From DATFVA01 sp963721075 (GTDB taxonomy: Bacteria > Bacteroidota > Ignavibacteria > Ignavibacteriales > Ignavibacteriaceae), in NCBI GenBank assembly GCA_963721075.1, contig CAVRHV010000020.1, positions 22,365 through 86,364 of the forward strand: 64,000 bases of DNA, written 5' to 3'. Below, in pieces: positions 38,327 to 47,846 of this stretch (positions within the stretch are counted from its first letter, which is position 1; every line of letters starts with the position of its first letter). Below the pieces are notes generated by a model. It was not told the origin of the DNA, did no database searches, and saw nothing but the letters and a program-made list of their open reading frames with translations. A program made the position numbers and the translations under genes.

Positions 38327-39038
38327 AGTATTTAAAGTATTTGTTGATTTTGACGGTACTATAACCAGAAAAGATACCGGAGATGCGGTATTTACAAAAT
38401 TCGGCGATACACTGATCGTGGAAGAGATTATCGACGATCTGCTGAGTGACAGAATTTCCGCGAAAGACTGCTGGCTGAAACTCTGCAAATCTGTTAAAAA
38501 TATAGACAAGCAGGAACTTGATGAATTTATTCTGCAGATAGAAATTGACAGTACCTTTCATTCTTTCGTGGATTATTGTGATAAGCATAAGCATCCGTTA
38601 TTCATTCTGAGCGACGGATTCGATTATTATATCGATTTAATTCTTAAAAGAGAAAAACTGGATCACCTGAAAGTATATTCAAATAAGCTGAAGTTAAACA
38701 GTGATAACACACTGACCCCGCTCTTTCCATATTATGATTCGGGATGTACAACTTCAGCAAACTGCAAAAGAAACCACATTATAAATAACAGTTCGGATGA
38801 TGAATTTACTGTTTTCATAGGCGACGGAAATTCGGATAAATATACAGTGCATTTTTGTGATTTCATTTTTGCCAAAGACGATTTGTTAAAGTACTGTGAA
38901 AAGGAAAGGATTACATATTTTCCTTTCAAAGATTTTAAGGATGTTATCGACCGGATGGAAACACTAAGACAGAAGAAAAGACTTAAGAAGAGACACCAGG
39001 CTGAACTCAGACGGCGTGAAATTTATATACAGGAATAA
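38319..39038 (+). CDS. HAD-superfamily phosphatase, MtnX/PSP-like
   Basis: This 239-residue protein has HAD motif I VDFDGTIT with nucleophile Asp10 and Asp12, motif II LSDGFD (about 97-102), and motif IV IGDGNSDKYT (about 168-177). The order and the helical cap resemble MtnX-type 2-hydroxy-3-keto-5-methylthiopentenyl-1-phosphate phosphatases and phosphoserine-phosphatase-like HADs. No other methionine-salvage gene is nearby, so substrate is uncertain. The C-terminus is unusually basic (LRQKKRLKKRHQAELRRRE). Confidence 0.78.
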   Translation: MDKVFKVFVDFDGTITRKDTGDAVFTKFGDTLIVEEIIDDLLSDRISAKDCWLKLCKSVKNIDKQELDEFILQIEIDSTFHSFVDYCDKHKHPLFILSDGFDYYIDLILKREKLDHLKVYSNKLKLNSDNTLTPLFPYYDSGCTTSANCKRNHIINNSSDDEFTVFIGDGNSDKYTVHFCDFIFAKDDLLKYCEKERITYFPFKDFKDVIDRMETLRQKKRLKKRHQAELRRREIYIQE

Positions 39039-39047
39039 GGAATTTTA

Positions 39048-39632
39048 ATGTCACTAGCTTCCAACTTTTTCAAATACCGCAGCTATACGCCAATTCCATT
39101 CGTTGTGGTAATGCTGATTTTTGCATACCCAAATATCTGGAGCCTCATCATTGGATTTCTGATTACCATTATTGGTGAATCAATAAGACTCTGGGGTGTA
39201 AGCTGGGCCGGGAGTGAAACCAGGACAACAGGAAATGTGGGCGGAACGTACCTGATTGTCAGCGGGCCCTTTGCACATCTGCGGAATCCTTTATACCTGG
39301 GAAATATTCTGATGTATACCGGTCTCGGCATCATGTCATTCGCTTTATTTCCCTGGCTGCAGATTGCCGGTTTTATTTTTTTCTCACTCCAGTATCATAT
39401 GATAGTACAGGAGGAGGAAAAATATCTTGAGCAGACTTTTGGTAAAGAGTATGAAGAGTATAAGAAAAATGTACCGCGGTTTATTCCGAGATTTTCGAAA
39501 TACAGAACAGGCAATGTAGAACAGCCGGAGTACGATATAAGAAAAGGTCTTAAATCGGAAAGAAGAAGTCTCCAGGCCTTTACTCTTGTTGCAATTACAA
39601 TACTGCTGATATGGTTTTTGAGAAGATTATAA
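39048..39632 (+). CDS. Isoprenylcysteine carboxyl methyltransferase-family membrane protein
   Basis: This 194-residue protein has 4-5 hydrophobic helices and the family SAM-binding motif RNPLYLGNILMYTG (about 85-98) with the downstream EEKYLEQTFGKEYEEYKKNV signature (about 128-147). ICMT/PEMT-like enzymes methylate carboxyl groups or lipid head groups at the membrane; bacterial members' substrates are mostly unknown. It sits between the HAD phosphatase and lpxB, all closely spaced, so it may act on membrane lipids or envelope polymers (inference). Confidence 0.85.
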   Translation: MSLASNFFKYRSYTPIPFVVVMLIFAYPNIWSLIIGFLITIIGESIRLWGVSWAGSETRTTGNVGGTYLIVSGPFAHLRNPLYLGNILMYTGLGIMSFALFPWLQIAGFIFFSLQYHMIVQEEEKYLEQTFGKEYEEYKKNVPRFIPRFSKYRTGNVEQPEYDIRKGLKSERRSLQAFTLVAITILLIWFLRRL

Positions 39633-39633
39633 T

Positions 39634-40779
39634 ATGACCGGGTTGACACATAAAAATATAATGATGATTGCCGGAGAAGTTTCGGGAGATTATATAGGAG
39701 CGGCATTAATCGAGGAATTAAAAAGCATTGATAACAGTATAAATGTATTCGGACTGGGCGGCGACAGGATGCGGGATGCCGGAATGAATGTTTTATACCA
39801 CATTAAAAAAATGGCTTTCCTGGGATTTGCTGAAGTGGTTAAGCACCTCCCTTTTATCAGGCGGGTCCAGAGAGAACTGCTTGATGTAATAAAAAAAGAA
39901 AAAATAAAATCCGTCGTTCTGATAGATTATCCCGGCTTTAACCTGAATTTTGCTAAAAAACTGAAAAAGATTGACGCCAATGTTATTTATTACATATCTC
40001 CCCAGATATGGGCCTGGGGCGGCGGGAGAATAAAGAAAATAAAGAAGTTCATTGATAAGATGATCGTAGTATTCCCCTTTGAAGAGGAATTATACAAGAA
40101 CCATGATGTAAATGTAGAGCTTGTTACTCATCCCCTTATTCAAAGGATAAGCGACTATAAATTTTTAAGCAGGCAGGAATTGTTAAAGAAATTTGATCTT
40201 CCGGATAAGGAAATACTCCTGGTTATGCCCGGAAGCCGCGACCATGAAGTCGAAAAAATTTTCCCTGAAGCAATCGCCGCTGCCGGAAAACTTGCTGAAG
40301 AATTCAATCTCCAGGTAATTGCAGCCTGTTCATCTAATATAGATGAGAATACGCTATACGGGATGACAACTTCGGGAAATTTCAGAGTAGTTAAAGGCTT
40401 CACATATGATTTGATGAAATATGCAAAACTTGGTATAATAAAATCAGGTACATCAACCCTTGAAGCAGGGATCTTCGGGCTGCCGATGGTAATTGTTTAC
40501 AAGACGAGTCTGCTTACTTATATCATAGGTAAAAATCTGGTGCAGGTAGACAGTATCGGGATGGTGAATATTATTTCCGGAGAGAAGGTTGTACCGGAAT
40601 TAATACAAAAAGACGTAAATAAAGAAACTATTTATGCTGAATGCAGGAAAATTCTGACCGATAAATCTCTGTATGACAGCATTAAATCTAAACTGGAATT
40701 ATTAAAAGCAAAGCTGAATCCGGCTGAAGCACCCGGCAGTGCAGCTGATATTATTTACTCATTATTGAATGAAGCTTAA
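39634..40779 (+). CDS. lpxB: Lipid-A-disaccharide synthase LpxB
   Basis: This 381-residue GT-B glycosyltransferase begins with KNIMMIAGEVSGDYIGAALI, the LpxB N-terminal motif. Also present are VLIDYPGFNLNFAKKLKK (about 92-109), YYISPQIWAWGGGRIKKIKK and GTSTLEAGIFGLPMVIVYK (about 271-289). LpxB joins UDP-2,3-diacylglucosamine and lipid X to form the lipid A disaccharide at the inner membrane. It starts 1 base after the ICMT-family gene and its end overlaps the DUF374 acyltransferase by 11 bp. lpxK follows next, so this is a small lipid A operon. Confidence 0.95.
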   Translation: MTGLTHKNIMMIAGEVSGDYIGAALIEELKSIDNSINVFGLGGDRMRDAGMNVLYHIKKMAFLGFAEVVKHLPFIRRVQRELLDVIKKEKIKSVVLIDYPGFNLNFAKKLKKIDANVIYYISPQIWAWGGGRIKKIKKFIDKMIVVFPFEEELYKNHDVNVELVTHPLIQRISDYKFLSRQELLKKFDLPDKEILLVMPGSRDHEVEKIFPEAIAAAGKLAEEFNLQVIAACSSNIDENTLYGMTTSGNFRVVKGFTYDLMKYAKLGIIKSGTSTLEAGIFGLPMVIVYKTSLLTYIIGKNLVQVDSIGMVNIISGEKVVPELIQKDVNKETIYAECRKILTDKSLYDSIKSKLELLKAKLNPAEAPGSAADIIYSLLNEA

Positions 40780-41426
40780 AAAAGCTAAACAGGATACACT
40801 GCGATTCGCAGGAAATTATGTTCTTTTTCAACTTGTTGATATTCTTTGCAGATCTCTGAGAATTAAAATTACTCAACCATGACGCCGTCGATAAATTCGA
40901 AAGAGAGAATGTAAACTATGTACTTGCGTTCTGGCATGGTACGATGCTGCTGCCCTGGTTTCTGAACAGAAATAACAACTTTGCCGGATTGACGAGTAAA
41001 AGTAAAGACGGAGATCTGCTTGCAAAAATATTAAAGAAATGGAAATATAAAGTTTTACGAGGTTCAAGCAGCGAGGGAGGCGATGTTGCTCTCGGGTTAA
41101 TGGTCGACTTCGCAAAGAATGGATACTCTATTGGAATAACTCCTGATGGGCCGAAAGGTCCTCCTTTTAAGCTCAAAGCAGGTGCTGTTGTAGCAGCGAA
41201 GAAAGCCGGATTGCCGCTTGTGCTTCTGGGAATCGGATACAAAAAGAAATGGATCCTTAAAAGCTGGGACAGTTTTAAGGTCCCTAAATTTTTCACCCGG
41301 GCTAACGTGATATACTCCGATCCTATTTTCATAGAACCGGATATGAGCAGAGATGAAATTTCAAAGATTATTGATAAGTGTGAAGAAAAGCTCAATGAGC
41401 TTCAGCTTAAGGCAGAAATATTCTGA
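40769..41426 (+). CDS. DUF374 / lysophospholipid acyltransferase-like protein, one apparent frameshift
   Basis: The first 36 codons (MKLKKAKQDTLRFAGNYVLF onward) start at 40769 inside the last codons of lpxB, then stop at the TGA at 40879. The main part reads in the next frame from about 40875. Removing one base near 40874 joins them into a 218-residue protein. Key motifs are FWHGTMLLPWF, SKDGDLLAKILKKWKYKVLR and ITPDGPKGPPFKLKAGAV, typical of DUF374 (LPLAT superfamily). These proteins probably add acyl chains to lipid A precursors, and the location between lpxB and lpxK supports that. The break may be an error or real. Confidence 0.82.
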
Positions 41427-41438
41427 AAGTGAATTATA

Positions 41439-42482
41439 GTGAAATTATTAAAACTGATATTATATCCTTTTATACCCTTTTATGCTCTGGTTATAAATAT
41501 CAGGAACTGGTTCTTTGATAATAATGTTTTTAAAACACAGGCTGTAAATGCCGGCGTTATTTCGGTAGGTAATATATCGGTGGGCGGATCGGGAAAAACA
41601 CCGCTGGTTATTACGCTTACCAGTCTTTTGAAACAGGCTGGTAAAAACACAGGTGTCTTAAGCCGCGGTTACGGCCGCAATACAAGAGGATATCTGCTTG
41701 TATCCGACGGAATAAAGATACTGGCGCCCGTAAATGACTGCGGCGATGAGATTTATATAACGGCGATGGAATGTAAAGTGCCTGCTGCTGTTTCGGAAAA
41801 CAGGGTGAAAGGTGCGGAGCTATTTATAGAAAACACCGGAGTTAAAGTTATAGTATTAGACGACGCTTACCAGCACAGGTGGATAAAGAGAGATCTAAAC
41901 CTCTTAATATTTGAGCAGAGATTTCTTACCGAATATGATTTTTTTAAGCAGCATCTTCTGCCTACGGGTATGATGCGCGAACCTTTCAGCTCAGTTAAAA
42001 GAGCTGATGCGGTTATTATTAACCGGAAATTCACTCCCGAAAAAGAAATTCCGGCGAAGTATAAAAAGTACCTCGAAGGTAAAAAGATATTTACGGCTTA
42101 TTATAAGGCGATTGAATTCGGTGATGTTAAGCATGGCACCAGGTACGGACTGGAGGAATTCAAAGGTCAGAAAAGCCTTGTTGTTTCAGGAATCGCCAAT
42201 CCGTTTTCATTTATCAATATTCTGAAACAGACAAGTGTAGATACGTCAAATCAGATGATTTTCAGAGACCATAAAAATTATTCAAATAAGGAGGTACAGG
42301 AAATAAGAAAGAAATTTTATTCGACAAATTCTCATTCGGTAGTTACAACCGAGAAGGATGCTGTCAAGCTCACAAAATTCGCTAAAGAATTTGATGATAT
42401 TGATATATTTTTCTTGAAGATTGAATTAAAGATGGATAACGAAAGTGAATTTAAAGACTTTATTCTATCAGGTATTAAATAA
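41439..42482 (+). CDS. lpxK: Tetraacyldisaccharide 4'-kinase LpxK
   Basis: This 347-residue membrane-associated kinase begins with a hydrophobic helix (LKLILYPFIPFYALVINIRN) followed by the P-loop SVGNISVGGSGKTPLVI (about 46-62), then GVLSRGYGRNTRGYL and VLDDAYQHRWIKRDLNLLIF (about 138-157), all LpxK motifs. It phosphorylates the 4' position of the lipid A disaccharide at the cytoplasmic face. The start codon is GTG, 12 bases after the DUF374 stop. The catalytic Asp-His pair of this family is in DDAYQHR. Confidence 0.95.
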   Translation: MKLLKLILYPFIPFYALVINIRNWFFDNNVFKTQAVNAGVISVGNISVGGSGKTPLVITLTSLLKQAGKNTGVLSRGYGRNTRGYLLVSDGIKILAPVNDCGDEIYITAMECKVPAAVSENRVKGAELFIENTGVKVIVLDDAYQHRWIKRDLNLLIFEQRFLTEYDFFKQHLLPTGMMREPFSSVKRADAVIINRKFTPEKEIPAKYKKYLEGKKIFTAYYKAIEFGDVKHGTRYGLEEFKGQKSLVVSGIANPFSFINILKQTSVDTSNQMIFRDHKNYSNKEVQEIRKKFYSTNSHSVVTTEKDAVKLTKFAKEFDDIDIFFLKIELKMDNESEFKDFILSGIK

Positions 42483-42535
42483 TAAATTTTTTTTGATATA
42501 CAATTAAAGCGATTAAATAGATTGGAGGAAAAGTA

Positions 42536-45316
42536 ATGCCTAAACAACAGAAATACGTATACTTTTTTGGCGGAAAAAAAGCCGATGGAAAAGCAGAGAT
42601 GAAAGGACTGCTCGGGGGTAAAGGAGCAAATCTGGCTGAAATGGTTAACATTGGAATGCCGGTTCCGGCAGGTTTTACAATTACAACAGAAGTATGTACT
42701 TATTTTTATGATCATAATAATAAATATCCCAAAGAACTTACTGCACAGGTAAAAACAGCTCTACAGAAAGTAGAAAAGGAAATGGGAGCTAAATTCGGTG
42801 ATCCGGATAATCCCCTGCTTGTGTCTGTAAGAAGCGGTGCGCGTGCTTCAATGCCCGGTATGATGGATACCATCCTTAATCTTGGTCTGAACGACCGGAC
42901 AGTAGAAGGGATCATTAAGAAAACAAATAATCCGAGGTTCGCATACGACTCTTACAGAAGATTTGTTCAGATGTACGGCGATGTAGTACTGGGATTAAAA
43001 CCTCAGGATAAGAAAGCCGAAGATCCTTTTGAAGTTATCCTCGACAGAAAAAAAGAACAGAACGGTTTTAAGCTTGATACCGAACTCTCAACTGAGCATC
43101 TGAAAGAACTGGTTGAGGAGTTTAAGGCTGCAATCAAGAAGGAAACTGGTCATGAATTCCCGACTGATCCGATGGAACAGCTCTGGGGCGCTATCGGCGC
43201 AGTATTCGGAAGCTGGATGAATGACCGCGCGATCGTTTACAGAAAGCTGAATAATATACCAGCCGACTGGGGAACAGCGGTTAACGTACAGTCGATGGTG
43301 TTCGGAAATATGGGAGAAGACTCAGGAACAGGTGTTGCTTTTACACGCGACCCCGCTTCCGGAGATAATGTATTTTACGGAGAATACCTGTTTAATGCAC
43401 AGGGAGAAGATGTTGTTGCGGGTACCCGTACTCCGCTTCCGATTGCGAAACTTAAAGAAGACGACGCCAGGATCTACAAAGAACTGGATGACATAAGGAA
43501 GAATCTCGAGAAGCATTATAAAGATATGATGGATATTGAATTCACTATTCAGCAGGGAAAATTGTGGATGCTTCAGTGCCGCGTAGGTAAGCGTACCGGA
43601 TTCGCCGCTATTAAGATGGCAGTCGATATGGTAAAAGAAAAACTCATTTCCAAAGAGGAAGCAATTTCGAGGATAGAACCCAACCAGTTAAACCAGCTTC
43701 TTCGTCCTATTTTTGATCTCGATGAAAAACGCAAAGCTGTTGACGCAGGAAAGCTCATTGCAAAAGGTCTGAATGCAGGTCCCGGCGCTGCTTCAGGAAG
43801 AATAGCTCTTAATGCCCAGGACGCAGAAGAAATGGCAGCAAGAGGAGAAAATGTTATCCTTGTCAGAATAGAAACTTCCCCTGAAGACATCAAAGGTATG
43901 AATGCTTCCGAAGGTATACTTACTGCACGCGGGGGTATGACTTCACACGCAGCACTCGTTGCAAGGCAGATGGGAAAAGTTTGTGTTGCCGGCTGCGGTT
44001 CACTGAGAATAAATTACAAGGAAGGTAAGATCAGCGTTGAAGGTAAAGATCTCGAATTGAAGGAAGGCGATTTCATATCTATAGACGGAACAACAGGTGA
44101 AGTGATAGCGGGGAAAATTGAGACCAGACCATCGGAAGTACTCCAGGTACTGCTCAATAAAACTCTCGATCCGAAAGATTCATCCGTTTACCAGACATAT
44201 GCAAGTCTTATGAAATGGGCCGACAATCTGAGAAGATTAAATATCAGAACCAACGCAGACCAGCCTGATCAGGCAGCTAATGCGATTGCATTTGGTGCAG
44301 AAGGCATTGGTCTCTGTCGTACCGAGCATATGTTCTTCGGCGGCGACCGCATTATGAGCGTAAGAAAGATGATCGTCTCCGAAACTACAGAAGAAAGAAA
44401 AAAAGCTCTTAACGAGCTGCTTCCTCTGCAGAGAGAAGACTTCCTCGGTATCTTCAAAGAAATGAAGGGTTATCCGGTTACGATCAGAACCCTTGATCCG
44501 CCCCTGCACGAATTCCTGCCTCACGAAGATAAAGAGGTAAAGGAACTTGCGGATCAGCTTGGAATATCAGTCGAAAAGCTAACTGAAAAAATACATAGTC
44601 TTGCAGAATTTAATCCTATGCTCGGTTTCAGAGGCTGTCGTCTTGGTGTTGTTTTCCCCGAGATCACCGAGATGCAGGCAAGAGCAATTTTTGAAGCTGC
44701 TTATGATGCAAAAGATCAGGGCTATAAGGTTAAACCTGAAATAATGATCCCTCTTGTAGGCGACTTAAACGAATTCAAACTGCAGGAAAAGATCGTAAGA
44801 AAAGCAGCCGATGAAGTAGCTAAAGAACGCGGTAAAAAGATCAACTACCTTGTTGGAACAATGATCGAATTGCCGCGTGCATGTGTTACGGCTGATGAAA
44901 TTGCGAAAGGCGCTGAATTCTTCAGCTTCGGAACCAATGATTTAACACAGACAACATTCGGACTCTCAAGAGACGATGCCGGTAAATTCCTGCCGCTCTA
45001 TGTTCAGAATGAGATCCTTCCGAATGATCCTTTTGAAGTTCTTGATATTAAAGGTGTTGGACAGCTGGTTAAGATGGGAACCGAGAAAGGAAGATCGACA
45101 AGAAAAGATCTCAAAGTAGGAATCTGCGGAGAGCATGGCGGCGAACCCAGTTCGGTTGAATTCTGCCACAGGGTAGGATTAAACTACGTGAGCTGTTCAC
45201 CGTTCCGTGTACCGATAGCCAGGTTAGCCGCTGCAAGAGCAGTAGTTAACGAGATGTCTGCTAAATCAAAAAAAGGCTCAAAGTCTAAGAAATCAACGAC
45301 AAAGAAGAAAAAATAG
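42536..45316 (+). CDS. ppdK: Pyruvate, phosphate dikinase
   Basis: This 926-residue enzyme has an ATP-grasp domain (GLLGGKGANLAEMVNIGMPV at about 23-42), a phospho-His domain with GGMTSHAALVARQMGKVCVAG containing His471, and a C-terminal PEP-binding TIM barrel with the catalytic Cys864 in GICGEHGGEPSSVEFCH. It interconverts pyruvate, ATP and Pi with PEP, AMP and PPi in the cytoplasm, often to link glycolysis with pyrophosphate use. The last 20 residues are a Lys/Ser-rich tail not part of the core. GGAGG 10 bases upstream gives a clear ribosome binding site. A hairpin follows at 45328. Confidence 0.97.
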   Translation: MPKQQKYVYFFGGKKADGKAEMKGLLGGKGANLAEMVNIGMPVPAGFTITTEVCTYFYDHNNKYPKELTAQVKTALQKVEKEMGAKFGDPDNPLLVSVRSGARASMPGMMDTILNLGLNDRTVEGIIKKTNNPRFAYDSYRRFVQMYGDVVLGLKPQDKKAEDPFEVILDRKKEQNGFKLDTELSTEHLKELVEEFKAAIKKETGHEFPTDPMEQLWGAIGAVFGSWMNDRAIVYRKLNNIPADWGTAVNVQSMVFGNMGEDSGTGVAFTRDPASGDNVFYGEYLFNAQGEDVVAGTRTPLPIAKLKEDDARIYKELDDIRKNLEKHYKDMMDIEFTIQQGKLWMLQCRVGKRTGFAAIKMAVDMVKEKLISKEEAISRIEPNQLNQLLRPIFDLDEKRKAVDAGKLIAKGLNAGPGAASGRIALNAQDAEEMAARGENVILVRIETSPEDIKGMNASEGILTARGGMTSHAALVARQMGKVCVAGCGSLRINYKEGKISVEGKDLELKEGDFISIDGTTGEVIAGKIETRPSEVLQVLLNKTLDPKDSSVYQTYASLMKWADNLRRLNIRTNADQPDQAANAIAFGAEGIGLCRTEHMFFGGDRIMSVRKMIVSETTEERKKALNELLPLQREDFLGIFKEMKGYPVTIRTLDPPLHEFLPHEDKEVKELADQLGISVEKLTEKIHSLAEFNPMLGFRGCRLGVVFPEITEMQARAIFEAAYDAKDQGYKVKPEIMIPLVGDLNEFKLQEKIVRKAADEVAKERGKKINYLVGTMIELPRACVTADEIAKGAEFFSFGTNDLTQTTFGLSRDDAGKFLPLYVQNEILPNDPFEVLDIKGVGQLVKMGTEKGRSTRKDLKVGICGEHGGEPSSVEFCHRVGLNYVSCSPFRVPIARLAAARAVVNEMSAKSKKGSKSKKSTTKKKK

Positions 45317-45327
45317 TAAATATTAAG

Positions 45328-45349
45328 GAGGGAGCTCCAATGCTCCCTC
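45328..45349 (+). terminator. Hairpin between ppdK and queA
   Basis: GAGGGAGC pairs with GCTCCCTC around a 6-base loop just after the ppdK stop, but no long T-run follows. It may be a weak terminator or an mRNA-stabilising hairpin. Confidence 0.5.
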
Positions 45350-45380
45350 TCATTTATCAATTCATAAAAGGTAACGAAGA

Positions 45381-46415
45381 ATGAAATTATCAGATTTCAA
45401 ATACAATCTGCCGAAGACAGCAATTGCCAAGTTCCCTGCTTCTCCAAGAGATAAAGCCAAACTCATGGTGCTTAACAGAGAAGAAGAAGAAATAGAAAAT
45501 AAGGTCTTTACGGATATCGCGGATTACATGCAGAAAGGTGATGTCCTTGCTGTAAATGAAACCCGTGTATTCCAGGCAAGATTGTATGGAAAGAAAGAAA
45601 AAACTAATGCGAAGATTGAAGTTTTCCTTCTCAGAGAACTAAATGCAGACGAATGCATCTGGGATGTAATTGTAGATCCTGCAAGAAAAGTGAGAATAGG
45701 AAACAAGATTTATTTTAATGACAAGCTCTGGTGCGAAGTAATTGATAATACAACTTCCCGCGGAAGAACCGTACGCTTTAATCAGCCCGGTAATGTATTC
45801 AGTGCCGTTGAAAAAATAGGACTAACTCCCCTTCCGCCCTATATTAAAAGAGAGCCGGTGCCCGAAGATAAAGAAAACTACCAGACAGTTTATGCCCGCG
45901 TAGACGGAGCAGTTGCCGCACCTACTGCCGGTCTCCACTTTACCGATAAACTTCTGACCAAACTAAAGAAAAAAGGTGTGGAAATCGTACCGGTCATACT
46001 GCATATCGGACTGGGAACTTTCAGACCGGTTGAAGTTGAAGATCTTACCAAGCATAAGATGGATTCGGAATATTATGAAATCACTGCCCAGTCATCCGAA
46101 AAAATCAATAAGGCGATCACGGGAAAGCACAATGTATTTGTTGTTGGTACAAGTACCTGCCGTGCCCTGGAAACAAGCATAACGGCAGACGGACTTGTTA
46201 AACCCGGAAGAGGCTGGACTGATAAATTTATCTATCCGCCTTATGATTTCAAGATAACCGACAGACTTATTACCAATTTCCACCAGCCGGAATCCACTCT
46301 GCTTATGCTGGTATGTGCTTTCGCCGAAACCGATTTTGTGATGAAAGCATATAAAAAAGCTATGAAAGACGGTTACAAATTCCTCAGCTACGGCGACGCA
46401 ATGCTACTATTATGA
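45381..46415 (+). CDS. queA: S-adenosylmethionine:tRNA ribosyltransferase-isomerase QueA
   Basis: This 344-residue enzyme transfers and rearranges the ribosyl group of SAM onto preQ1-modified tRNA to form epoxyqueuosine. Motifs include MKLSDFKYNLPKTAIAKFPA at the start, IWDVIVDPARKVRIGNKI (about 93-110), VAAPTAGLHFTDKLL (about 178-192), and FITNFHQPESTLLMLVCAF-type motif near 294-312 (visible as LITNFHQPESTLLMLV). Length and frame are normal. It overlaps ispD by 4 bases (ATGA). Confidence 0.96.
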   Translation: MKLSDFKYNLPKTAIAKFPASPRDKAKLMVLNREEEEIENKVFTDIADYMQKGDVLAVNETRVFQARLYGKKEKTNAKIEVFLLRELNADECIWDVIVDPARKVRIGNKIYFNDKLWCEVIDNTTSRGRTVRFNQPGNVFSAVEKIGLTPLPPYIKREPVPEDKENYQTVYARVDGAVAAPTAGLHFTDKLLTKLKKKGVEIVPVILHIGLGTFRPVEVEDLTKHKMDSEYYEITAQSSEKINKAITGKHNVFVVGTSTCRALETSITADGLVKPGRGWTDKFIYPPYDFKITDRLITNFHQPESTLLMLVCAFAETDFVMKAYKKAMKDGYKFLSYGDAMLLL

Positions 46416-47086
46416 GAAAGATCGTCTTAATACCTGCCGGCGGCAAAGGATCGCGCAGCGGGTTTTCAAAGCCGAAACAGTTTATAAAGGTTAATGGGAA
46501 AGAATTAATCATTTTTTCCCTGGAAACCTTTCAGAAAAGCAGACTTATTAATGAGATCATAATATCAGCAGATAAAAGTTTTTTTCCCCTGCTGGAAAAA
46601 CTTAAACTCAAGTACGGGTTAACGAAGATTAAACAAATTGTAGAAGCAGGAAAGGAAAGACAGGATTCTGTCTACAATGCTCTTTCCTCTGTTTCTGCAG
46701 ATCCGGATGATCTTATAATCGTTCATGATGCTGCCCGGCCGCTTCTTTCCGCCGAAGTACTTAAAGAAGCAGTTAAGACAGCAGAACTGAAAGGAAATTC
46801 AGTCGTTTGTGTACGTGGAAGCAATACGCTGATCCGGGGCAAAAAATATGTTAATGAATATATTTCCCGGGAAAACGTTCTCTATGTTCAGACACCGCAA
46901 ATTTTCAGATACCGTGATTTGATGAAAGCGATGAAGAAGGCATATAACGACAATTTTTACGGCACCGACGAATCAATGCTTGTTAAACGAATAGGCAGGA
47001 AAGTAAATATTACCGAAGGGTCTAATTTTAACTTCAAAGTAACAACCAAAGAAGATTTCAAATTATTTGAATCGCTGGTTCGATAA
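46412..47086 (+). CDS. ispD: 2-C-methyl-D-erythritol 4-phosphate cytidylyltransferase IspD
   Basis: This 224-residue nucleotidyltransferase begins PAGGKGSRSGFSKPKQFIKV, the family CTP-binding loop, followed by VEAGKERQDSVYNALSSV (about 71-88) and IVHDAARPLLS (about 98-108). It makes CDP-methylerythritol in the MEP isoprenoid pathway. The ATG overlaps the queA stop, which suggests translational coupling. No other MEP gene is in the window. Confidence 0.95.
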   Translation: MRKIVLIPAGGKGSRSGFSKPKQFIKVNGKELIIFSLETFQKSRLINEIIISADKSFFPLLEKLKLKYGLTKIKQIVEAGKERQDSVYNALSSVSADPDDLIIVHDAARPLLSAEVLKEAVKTAELKGNSVVCVRGSNTLIRGKKYVNEYISRENVLYVQTPQIFRYRDLMKAMKKAYNDNFYGTDESMLVKRIGRKVNITEGSNFNFKVTTKEDFKLFESLVR

Positions 47087-47174
47087 TTGAATCAAATAGC
47101 CTTATGGTTAAAATTCATTGAAACTTAAGGCTTTTATACTTAGTTTAGTTTTCACTCTTTTTAATGGTAACTGA

Positions 47175-47846
47175 ATGTATTTACTCGCAACAATAGTCAT
47201 CCTGTCATACCTGATTGGATCAATTCCAACCAGTATAATAGTTAGTAAAGCGGTCGGGGGAATAGATATCAGAGAACATGGCAGCGGCAATGCAGGCGGA
47301 ACGAATGTAATGCGTGTACTTGGCTGGAAGCATGGTCTGCTTGTTATACTCCTCGATGCATTCAAAGGTGTACTTGCTGTTGTTGTTGTAGCAAGACTGC
47401 ATTACGGTTCAATGCCTTTCGAGAATATCACTCCTTTTGATGATTTTACTCTCGTTCAGATAATTGCCGGTATCTCAGCTGTTATCGGGCATATATGGAC
47501 AATCTTTGCCGGCTTTAAGGGAGGCAAAGGTATCGCAACAGCACTCGGTGTACTATTGATGGTAGTTACCGTAGATATGTTAATTGCAATCGGCGTATTC
47601 GTACTTGTAGTTACCATTTCACGATATGTTTCACTCGGTTCCATACTGGGAGCAATTTCAGTTCCCCTCGCACTTGTAATCAGGGAGAACATTTTTAATG
47701 TAAACATCCCCGGTTATAATACTCTTTTACCTTTTGTTATATTTCTGGCGCTGCTTGTTATTTTCACTCACCGGAAGAATGTAGTCCGTTTGTTAAACGG
47801 AAATGAGAGTAAAGTAAGCTTTAAGAAAAAAAGTAAATCCGTCTGA
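47175..47846 (+). CDS. plsY: Acyl-phosphate glycerol-3-phosphate acyltransferase PlsY
   Basis: This 223-residue protein has five to six helices and the three PlsY loop motifs: GSGNAGGTNVMR (about 37-48), FKGGKGIATALGVLL (about 115-129) and the later SLGSILGAISVPL-containing loop. It transfers acyl chains from acyl-phosphate to glycerol 3-phosphate, the first step of phospholipid synthesis at the inner membrane. The stop overlaps the gpsA start by one base, and gpsA makes its substrate glycerol 3-phosphate, so the pair forms one functional unit. Confidence 0.95.
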   Translation: MYLLATIVILSYLIGSIPTSIIVSKAVGGIDIREHGSGNAGGTNVMRVLGWKHGLLVILLDAFKGVLAVVVVARLHYGSMPFENITPFDDFTLVQIIAGISAVIGHIWTIFAGFKGGKGIATALGVLLMVVTVDMLIAIGVFVLVVTISRYVSLGSILGAISVPLALVIRENIFNVNIPGYNTLLPFVIFLALLVIFTHRKNVVRLLNGNESKVSFKKKSKSV

